12,849 nt of DNA, taken from Spirochaetaceae bacterium UBA1306 (GTDB lineage: Bacteria; Spirochaetota; Spirochaetia; Treponematales; Rectinemataceae). The translations under genes and the position numbers were made by a program. The notes beneath the pieces were generated by a model. The model did no database searches, had not been told where the DNA came from, and saw nothing but the letters and a program-made list of their open reading frames with translations. Of the stretch, positions 7,236-12,849 are shown in pieces; position 1 is the stretch's first letter, and every line of letters starts with the position of its first letter. The DNA lies in NCBI GenBank assembly GCA_002307245.1, contig DBTW01000010.1, positions 860-13,708 on the forward strand. The letters are read 5' to 3'.

Positions 7236-8432
7236 GTGAGATTACGCCCAGCCGTCCTCGCCCTGGCACTAGCCCTCCCCGCGGCGGCCGGGCCCTGCCT
7301 CGCCCAAGGCGAAGCCTCGTCCGGCCTGAGACTCGTATCGGAGGACTTGAGGATCGAGCAGCTCGCCGATGGCGGCTACCACCTGTACGTCCGCGCCAAG
7401 GATGGACTCGGCTCCATCCTCCTCACCGAATCGACGAGCGACCCCTCGGGCAAGGCCGACAATTTCGCCTATCGCGCCCTCGAGCCCAGCGCCGTCACCG
7501 CCGGCGAGGCGAGGATCCTGGACGGCAAGAAGCTCCCGATCGAGGCGGACTCGTATTTCCTCGTCGATTCCACGCCCGAGAGAGACCCTTCCTTCGGCCG
7601 CGCCTACCACGTGTTCATACCCTGGGTCGTCGCCTGGGGCTACGCCTGGTCGCGCTCCGGGCGGGTCTTCATACACGACGGGACCTTCATCAACATCCGC
7701 GCCTTCGCGAAGCCCTTCGCCGACTACAGCGGCGCATTCGCGGACAATCCATACCTCGTTCGCGTAACGCAGGCATCGCCAGCGAAGCCCGCCGTCGCAG
7801 CGCCCAAGCCCGTAGCGGCCGCGCCAGTCAAGGCCACAGCGGCGCCTTCGCCGCGGCGCGAGCTCTACATACCCGAGACCCTCGATGCCTATTCCGCCCT
7901 CGCCAAGGCGACGGGCGGGGAGCTGCGCTACGCCGCCTCGGACAAGGACATAGCGTCCCAAGTCGACGCCCTTCTCGAAGGCGAGCGGGGCAAGGCTCTC
8001 GATCTCGTGCTCTGCGTCGATTCCACGGACTCGATGATCGGGGGCGTGGCCGAGCTCCGTTCCAGGCTGCCCACCCTCCTCGCCAAGCGCTTGCCCGAAT
8101 TCCCCTCCCTGCGTCTCGGCCTGATCGCGTACAAGGACTATTTCGAAGAATATCTATATAAGCGCCTCGACCTGACGGATGAGCTCGGGACTTTTTCGGC
8201 GGAGCTCGCCTCCATCGAGTGCGGGGGAGGGCGCGACATCCCCGAAGCCGTCTACGAGGCGCTTTACGCGGCCATAGACGAGTATCCCTGGTCGGCCACT
8301 TCCCGGCTCATCGTCCTCGTCGGCGATGCCCCCCCCCATCCCCTGCCGCGGGGCTCGATAGCCGCCTCCGACGTCGAGGAGACCGCCCGGGCTGCGGGCA
8401 TAAGGATCAGCTGCGTGGCGGTGCCGAAATGA
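7236..8432 (+). CDS. Exported von Willebrand factor A (VWA) domain protein
   Basis: A 398-aa exported protein starting at GTG 7236, chosen because it opens directly into a signal peptide (RLRPAVLALALALPAAAG, likely cut after CLAQ). The body at about 30-178 is unrecognised and beta-like (YHLYVRAKDG, FIPWVVAWGYAW). An Ala/Pro/Lys linker follows at about 180-207. The VWA domain spans about 254-398 with the metal site motif DSTDSM at 262-267, a GGGRDIPEA segment at 330-338 and VGDAPPH at 362-368. VWA domains bind protein ligands through a metal ion, so a periplasmic or surface scaffold is likely. No clear Shine-Dalgarno is seen. The stop overlaps the next start by ATGA at 8429-8432, implying coupled translation. 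Nine C in a row encode the APP of GDAPPH, close to the 3' end. Confidence 0.8.
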   Translation: MRLRPAVLALALALPAAAGPCLAQGEASSGLRLVSEDLRIEQLADGGYHLYVRAKDGLGSILLTESTSDPSGKADNFAYRALEPSAVTAGEARILDGKKLPIEADSYFLVDSTPERDPSFGRAYHVFIPWVVAWGYAWSRSGRVFIHDGTFINIRAFAKPFADYSGAFADNPYLVRVTQASPAKPAVAAPKPVAAAPVKATAAPSPRRELYIPETLDAYSALAKATGGELRYAASDKDIASQVDALLEGERGKALDLVLCVDSTDSMIGGVAELRSRLPTLLAKRLPEFPSLRLGLIAYKDYFEEYLYKRLDLTDELGTFSAELASIECGGGRDIPEAVYEALYAAIDEYPWSATSRLIVLVGDAPPHPLPRGSIAASDVEETARAAGIRISCVAVPK

Positions 8433-9544
8433 GCCTATTGGAAAAGTCCCAGGCGCAGAGGATGAGGCAGGAATCGGTCGAAAAATCCCGATTGCGTGAA
8501 CAGGTTCTTTCGGATAAAGTGGATAGCGCGATGCGCAAATTAGCGGAAAGAATTAAGTGCGAGCTCTCGGGGATGTTCGCGAATAGGGAAACGGCCTGCG
8601 CGGCCTCGATCTTCCTGTTCTGCCTGCTCTTCGTCCTTGGCTCGAGCCCGATCCCTCGGACAACGGGCGGTTCGGCGAAACTCGATTCGCCCTCCGCCGA
8701 GGCCTCTCCCGGCCTGCCCTCGGCCGGCGGCATCCCGGCCCTGGGCGCGGGCGTCGCCCAGGGCGGCGCGATGGGCGGCAAGGCCATCGCCGGCGGCGAG
8801 GACAAGGCCGGCTCGGACCGCGGCCTGTATTACTCGGCCTACCAGGTCGCCCGTGGCGACACCCTCTCGGACATAGCCGACAGCTTCAACGTCACCCTCG
8901 ATACCGTCGTCAGCTTCAACGGCATCAGGAACGCCCGGTCCCTCCAGCCCGGCACCCTGCTCAAGATCCCGAGCATGTCGGGCATCCTCTATACGGCCAG
9001 GCAGGGCGACGCGGTCGCCGCAGTGGCGACGGCCAATGGCATCTCGGCCGACCGCGTCCTCGAGGTCAACGGCCTCTCCTCGGGCGCCCTCGAGCCCGGT
9101 AGCCGGATTTTCCTCCCCGATGCCAAGCTCGCATCCTTCACCCTGCGGGAAATTTCCGGCGACCTTTTCGGCTGGCCGGCCCGGGGCTGGATCTCGAGCT
9201 GGTACGGTTGGCGCAGCGATCCCTTCACGGGGGCCCGCTCCTTCCACAACGGCGTGGACATCGGCGTGGACTCCGGCACGCCCGTCCTCGCGGCCATGGA
9301 GGGCTCCGTCTCCGAGACCGGCTACAACTCCAGCTACGGCAACTACGTCGTCCTCTATCACCATGCGGGCTGGATGAGTCTCTACGGCCACCTCCAATCG
9401 ATCTCGGTCAAGGAAGGCCAACGCGTCGCCTCAGGCCAGCGGATCGCCTACTCGGGCAACACCGGCTATAGCACTGGGCCGCACCTCCACTTCTCCGTGT
9501 TCAAGAACGGGCGGACCGTGAATCCCTACAACGTCCTCCACTAG
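8429..9544 (+). CDS. Membrane-anchored LysM/M23 peptidoglycan endopeptidase
   Basis: A 371-aa single-pass protein. Residues 1-56 are a charged, probably cytoplasmic tail. About 57-72 (AASIFLFCLLFVLGSS) is the transmembrane anchor, followed by a Gly/Ala/Ser/Pro-rich spacer. Two LysM modules span about 137-181 (YQVARGDTLSDIADSFNV) and 186-230 and should bind peptidoglycan glycan strands. The M23 peptidase domain spans about 255-371 with zinc-site residues H273 and D277 (HNGVDIG), H320 (LYGHL) and the HxH at 352-354 (GPHLHF). All key residues are present, so it is likely active on peptide cross-links, or an EnvC/NlpD-like amidase regulator if not. The start is set by ATGA overlap with the VWA gene. 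The first 45 or so codons are noticeably less GC-rich than the rest. Confidence 0.9.
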   Translation: MSLLEKSQAQRMRQESVEKSRLREQVLSDKVDSAMRKLAERIKCELSGMFANRETACAASIFLFCLLFVLGSSPIPRTTGGSAKLDSPSAEASPGLPSAGGIPALGAGVAQGGAMGGKAIAGGEDKAGSDRGLYYSAYQVARGDTLSDIADSFNVTLDTVVSFNGIRNARSLQPGTLLKIPSMSGILYTARQGDAVAAVATANGISADRVLEVNGLSSGALEPGSRIFLPDAKLASFTLREISGDLFGWPARGWISSWYGWRSDPFTGARSFHNGVDIGVDSGTPVLAAMEGSVSETGYNSSYGNYVVLYHHAGWMSLYGHLQSISVKEGQRVASGQRIAYSGNTGYSTGPHLHFSVFKNGRTVNPYNVLH

Positions 9545-9560
9545 AGGATCCGGAGGCCTC

Positions 9561-11279
9561 ATGAACGAGCTTACCGGCATCCCAGCTTCCCCAGGCATCG
9601 CCGTCGCGCGCCCCTTCCTCTACGTCCTCGAGGATCCCTCGACCGTGCCCGTCCGCGAGATCAAGGCCGAGGAAGCGCCTGCCGAATGGGCGCGCTTCAT
9701 CGGGGCCGTGGGCAAGGCGCGGGTCGAGGTCACGGCCCTCCGCGACAAGGCCAGCATCGAGGCTGGCGAGGACCAGGCGGCCATCTTCGAGTCCCACCTC
9801 CTCATGCTCGACGACCCCGAGCTCCACGAGAGGATCGAGCGCAGCCTCGCCAAGAAGCTCGTCAACGTCGAGCGCGTGCTCGCCGACATCGAGCGCGAGT
9901 TCGTCGACAAGCTCGGCCAGGCCGACGACCCTTCCCTGCGCGATCGCGTCTCGGACATCCAGGACATCTCCCGCCGCATCCTCGGCCACCTCCTCGAGCG
10001 CGAGCGCCCGAGCCTGGCCGAGATAGCCGACGACGTCGTCCTCGTCGCTCGCGACCTCCTGCCCTCGGACATGATCTCCATGAACCGCGCGCGGGTTAAG
10101 GCCGTGGTCACCGAGTCGGGCGGCCGCACCAGCCACGTCGCCATCCTCGCGAGGGCCTTCGAGATCCCGGCCGTCGTGGGCGTCGCGGGGGCGGCGTCGA
10201 AGCTCCGCGCGGCCAAGCTCGTCGCGGTCGACGGCGACCGCGGCCTCGTCACGGCCGACCCGGACGAGGCCGCCCTCGCGCGGAACGAGGTCTCCCGCAG
10301 CGCCTCGGCCGCGCGGCAGCGCGAGCTCGATGCCCTGCGAGAGCTGCCCGCCGCCACGACCGACGGCTTCCGCGTCCTCGTCAAGGCGAACATCGAGGTG
10401 CCCGAGGAGGCCGATACGGTGCTCGCCCACGGAGCCGACGGCATAGGCCTCTTCCGCTCCGAATTCCTTTTCCTGGGCGGCCACGTGCCGGACGAGGAAG
10501 AGCAGTTCCTCGCCTACAAGCGCGTCATCGAGGCGATGAAGGGCAAGCCCGTCACCATCCGCACCCTCGACATAGGCGGCGACAAAGTCCTGCCCGAGCT
10601 CGGGGCCCAGGACGAGAAGAACCCCCTCCTCGGCTGGAGGGCGATCCGCTTCTGCCTCTCGCGCGAGGATATCTTCAAGACTCAGCTGCGCGCCATACTC
10701 AGGGCGGCCGTCTTCGGCGAGACGCGCATCATGTTCCCCATGATAGCGACGGCCGACGAGCTGGAGCGCGCCCTGGCCCTGGTCGACGAGGCCCGGGCCG
10801 AGTGCCGCGCGAAGGGCCAGGCGACCCCGGCCATGCTGCCCATCGGCATCATGGTCGAGATTCCCGCCGCCGCGATGACGAGCGACATCCTCGCGGCCAA
10901 GTCCGACTTCTTCTCGATTGGCACGAACGACCTCATCCAATACACGATGGCCGTGGATCGCGGCAATGAGAAGGTGGCCTACCTCCACGCGCCCTACCAT
11001 CCCGCGGTGCTGCGCCTGGTCAAGCTGACCATCGAGAACGGCAAGGCGGCGGGCATACCCGTGGGCATGTGCGGCGAGATGGCCGCCGACCCCGCCTCGG
11101 CGATCGTCCTCCTCGGCCTGGGCCTCGACGAGTTCTCCATGTCGAGCGCCGCCGTGCCGGCGGTCAAGCGCGCCATCCGCTCCACGAGCCTGACCGAGGC
11201 CAGGGCCGTTGCCGTGGCGGTCATGGCCCTCTCCACCTCCTCAGAGGTGGCGGCCTATCTTAACACCCGCCTGCCGTAG
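9561..11279 (+). CDS. ptsI: PTS enzyme I (phosphoenolpyruvate-protein phosphotransferase)
   Basis: A 572-aa cytosolic enzyme (E. coli EI has 575). It takes phosphate from phosphoenolpyruvate and passes it to HPr, starting the sugar phosphotransferase cascade. The N-terminal HPr-binding helical region is followed by the phosphohistidine block GGRTSHVAILAR at 187-198 with active His192. The PEP-binding barrel shows GADGIGLFRSEFLF at 291-304, RTLDIGGDK at 334-342, PIGIMVEIP at 427-435 and IGTNDLIQYTMAVDR at 453-467. Catalytic Cys504 lies in GMCGEMA. GGAGG at 9552-9556 sits 4 nt before the ATG. It follows the M23 gene by 16 bp, so it may share its transcript. No ptsH or enzyme II gene is in the window. 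In several spirochaetes the PTS is partial and thought regulatory; whether that holds here cannot be told. Confidence 0.96.
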   Translation: MNELTGIPASPGIAVARPFLYVLEDPSTVPVREIKAEEAPAEWARFIGAVGKARVEVTALRDKASIEAGEDQAAIFESHLLMLDDPELHERIERSLAKKLVNVERVLADIEREFVDKLGQADDPSLRDRVSDIQDISRRILGHLLERERPSLAEIADDVVLVARDLLPSDMISMNRARVKAVVTESGGRTSHVAILARAFEIPAVVGVAGAASKLRAAKLVAVDGDRGLVTADPDEAALARNEVSRSASAARQRELDALRELPAATTDGFRVLVKANIEVPEEADTVLAHGADGIGLFRSEFLFLGGHVPDEEEQFLAYKRVIEAMKGKPVTIRTLDIGGDKVLPELGAQDEKNPLLGWRAIRFCLSREDIFKTQLRAILRAAVFGETRIMFPMIATADELERALALVDEARAECRAKGQATPAMLPIGIMVEIPAAAMTSDILAAKSDFFSIGTNDLIQYTMAVDRGNEKVAYLHAPYHPAVLRLVKLTIENGKAAGIPVGMCGEMAADPASAIVLLGLGLDEFSMSSAAVPAVKRAIRSTSLTEARAVAVAVMALSTSSEVAAYLNTRLP

Positions 11280-11297
11280 TACTATCCTTCTCCCACC

Positions 11298-11304
11298 GAG
11301 GAGA
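11298..11304 (+). promoter_or_regulatory. Ribosome binding site for der
   Basis: GAGGAGA lies 8 nt before ATG 11313 in the 33-bp gap after ptsI. It supports this start, which gives Der about 24 residues ahead of its first GTPase strand. Confidence 0.6.
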
Positions 11305-11312
11305 ACAAAGGC

Positions 11313-12849
11313 ATGGACAAGCGAGCCCCGCAGGCCGACGAGAGCGAAGCTCCGGCCACGCGGCACAGGTACGAGCACCTCCCCGTCGTCGTCATAGCCG
11401 GCCGGCCCAACGTGGGCAAGTCGACCCTCTACAACCGCCTCCTCCACAAGCGGCGCGCCATCACCGAGCCCACGCCCGGCGTCACCCGAGACGCCGTCGA
11501 CTCGGTCTGCGAGCTGCGCGAGTCGGGCAAGGTCTTCCGCCTCATCGACACGGGCGGCTTCAAGCTCGAGCGCCAGGGCCTCGACGACCTCGTCGTGGCG
11601 AAGAGCCTCGCCTCCATAGAAGGGGCCGACCTGATCCTCTTCCTCGTCGACGCGATGGCCACCACGCCGGAGGACGAGGAGTTCGCCATCCTCCTGCGCA
11701 AGTTCGCGCCCAAGGTCCTCCTCGTCGTCAACAAGGCCGACAGTCCTGAGCGCGACGCGAGCGCCTGGGCCCACGCCTCCTGGGGCTTCGACCCCATCGT
11801 CTTCGTCTCCGCCGAGCACGGCCGCAACATACCCCGGCTCGAGTCCGAGATCATCTCGCGCCTCGACTTCTCGCGCGTCGTCAAGGTCGACGAGGATAGG
11901 GCGCCCATCCGGATCGCGATCATGGGCAAGCCGAATACCGGCAAGTCCACCCTCCTCAACCAGCTCGTCGGCGAGGACAAGTCCATCGTCAGCGACGTCG
12001 CCGGCACGACCCGCGACATCGTCGAGGGCCGTTTCGAGCGCAAGGGCCGGCAGTTCGTCGTCCTCGACACCGCCGGCATCAGGCGCAAGGGCAAGGTCAC
12101 CGAGAACGTCGAGTACTACTCGGTGACGCGGGCCATCCACGTCGTCGAGGACTGCGACGTCGTCATCCTCATGATCGACGCCGTCGAGGGCCTCACCGAC
12201 CAGGACAAGAAGATCGCCGCCTTCGCGGTGGCCGAGGGCCGAGGCGTCGTCTTCGCCCTCAACAAGTGGGACCTGATGCCCGACCTCAAGAACTCCTTCG
12301 AGGCCGCCCGCGACAAGCTTCGCTACTTCTTCGGCCAGATGGCCTGGGCGCCCGTCCTTCCCCTTTCGGCCAAGGCGGGCGAGGGCGTCGACAAGCTCGT
12401 GAACACGATCGTGACCCTCCACGGCCAGCTGTACAAGCGAATCGAGACGGCCAAGCTCAACAAGGCCGTCGCCGACTGGGTCGAGGCCACGCCCCCGCCC
12501 GTCGGGCCCCGCACGCGCTTCAAGCTGCGCTACGCGGTGCAAGTCTCGGCCAATCCGCAGAAGTTCGTCATCTTCGCCTCGCGCCCCGACGCCGTGACCG
12601 AGGCCTACGTCTCCTTCCTCCGCAACAAGATCCGCGAGGACCTGGGCATGGACAAGATCCCCATCGAGCTGGAGATCAAGGCCTCGCACGCGAGCGCCCC
12701 GCACGGCCCCTCGACCAAGGTCGAGACGATACGGGCCATCTCGAGGCCGGGCGCCACCCGGGTCGCTGCGGCCCGCGCCGCCGCGAGCGAGGGTAAGGGC
12801 CGCGCCGCGAGCGGGGCCAAGGGCCGGGCGACGGCCGCGAAGGGCAAGG
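11313..12849 (+). CDS. der: Ribosome-assembly GTPase Der (EngA), cut by the window end
   Basis: The frame is open from ATG 11313 to the window end (512 codons, no stop). Der is an essential GTPase with two G domains that acts in 50S ribosomal subunit assembly. G domain 1 shows GRPNVGKS at 30-37, PTPGVTRD at 53-60, DTGG at 79-82 and NKAD at 140-143. G domain 2 shows GKPNTGKS at 205-212, AGTTRD at 230-235, DTAGIRRKGKV at 252-262, NKWD at 317-320 and SAKAGEG at 352-358. The KH-like domain fills about 380-458. E. coli Der has 490 residues, so this one is longer. After about 478 the sequence becomes an Ala/Lys/Arg/Gly-rich tail with repeated GKGR/AKGR units, continuing out of the window. The N-terminus also has a polar extension of about 22 residues. 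A 33-bp gap separates it from ptsI, so cotranscription is likely. Confidence 0.97.
   Translation, partial: MDKRAPQADESEAPATRHRYEHLPVVVIAGRPNVGKSTLYNRLLHKRRAITEPTPGVTRDAVDSVCELRESGKVFRLIDTGGFKLERQGLDDLVVAKSLASIEGADLILFLVDAMATTPEDEEFAILLRKFAPKVLLVVNKADSPERDASAWAHASWGFDPIVFVSAEHGRNIPRLESEIISRLDFSRVVKVDEDRAPIRIAIMGKPNTGKSTLLNQLVGEDKSIVSDVAGTTRDIVEGRFERKGRQFVVLDTAGIRRKGKVTENVEYYSVTRAIHVVEDCDVVILMIDAVEGLTDQDKKIAAFAVAEGRGVVFALNKWDLMPDLKNSFEAARDKLRYFFGQMAWAPVLPLSAKAGEGVDKLVNTIVTLHGQLYKRIETAKLNKAVADWVEATPPPVGPRTRFKLRYAVQVSANPQKFVIFASRPDAVTEAYVSFLRNKIREDLGMDKIPIELEIKASHASAPHGPSTKVETIRAISRPGATRVAAARAAASEGKGRAASGAKGRATAAKGK

Noticed and set aside
7232..8161. ATG-started frame overlapping the VWA gene start
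   Set aside because: The peptide is Arg/Pro-rich with no domain. The GTG at 7236, in another frame, gives a signal peptide and a VWA domain.
9501..11000. Long open frame antisense to ptsI (499 codons), and similar ones at 11241-12704, 4671-5936 (minus) and 1665-3038, 3785-4798 (plus)
   Set aside because: They mirror well-recognised genes and arise because G/C-rich third positions remove stops from the opposite strand. Their peptides are Gly/Arg/Ala/Glu-rich with no family motifs.
11233..11250. Perfect 7-bp inverted repeat with a 4-nt loop (CCACCTC, CTCA, GAGGTGG)
   Set aside because: It lies inside ptsI coding sequence 27 nt before the stop and has no T run, so it is not a convincing terminator.
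1..12849. Search for tRNA or rRNA genes, CRISPR arrays, insertion sequences or phage genes
   Set aside because: None seen. The window is almost fully covered by ten ordinary coding regions with short gaps.

Overview
The window is a dense, GC-rich chromosomal segment (strong G/C at third codon positions, gaps mostly under 90 bp) with ten protein-coding genes. I see no RNA gene, mobile element or CRISPR array. The content fits a diderm bacterium, most likely a high-GC member of the Spirochaetes (Treponema/Spirochaeta-like). Reasons are a PEGA-repeat exported protein with a beta-rich C-terminus, a NagZ-like GH3 lipoprotein with a relaxed lipobox, a VWA exported protein, a LysM/M23 membrane protein and a Der GTPase with a GKPNTGKS second P-loop. 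This placement is inference, about 60% sure.

Layout. (1) Positions 1-335, plus strand: the 3' end of an outer-membrane beta-barrel gene whose reading frame appears broken near 271-282. (2) Positions 363-4831, minus strand, transcribed right to left: a PEGA-domain exported protein, a DUF362 protein with two 4Fe-4S clusters, and a class I Fe-S fumarase. The last two are 15 bp apart and almost certainly one operon. (3) Positions 4832-4919: a short divergent promoter region. (4) Positions 4920-9544, plus strand: a MinD/ParA-like ATPase, a NagZ-like GH3 lipoprotein, a VWA exported protein and a membrane-anchored LysM/M23 endopeptidase. They are tightly packed, and the last pair overlaps by ATGA. 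(5) Positions 9561-12849, plus strand: ptsI (PTS enzyme I) and der/engA. der runs off the window end with no stop, carrying an Ala/Lys/Gly-rich tail.

Working together: 4920-9544 reads as a cell-envelope block (spatial ATPase, glycan hydrolase, adhesion-type VWA, peptidoglycan peptidase) followed by housekeeping genes. The minus-strand operon is metabolic: a hydro-lyase and a ferredoxin-like protein, both Fe-S dependent.

No clearly new defence or mobile system is visible. The most intriguing signal is a run of nine C at 8329-8337 near the end of the VWA gene. One extra C would fuse the VWA frame to the downstream LysM/M23 gene, and one fewer would truncate it.
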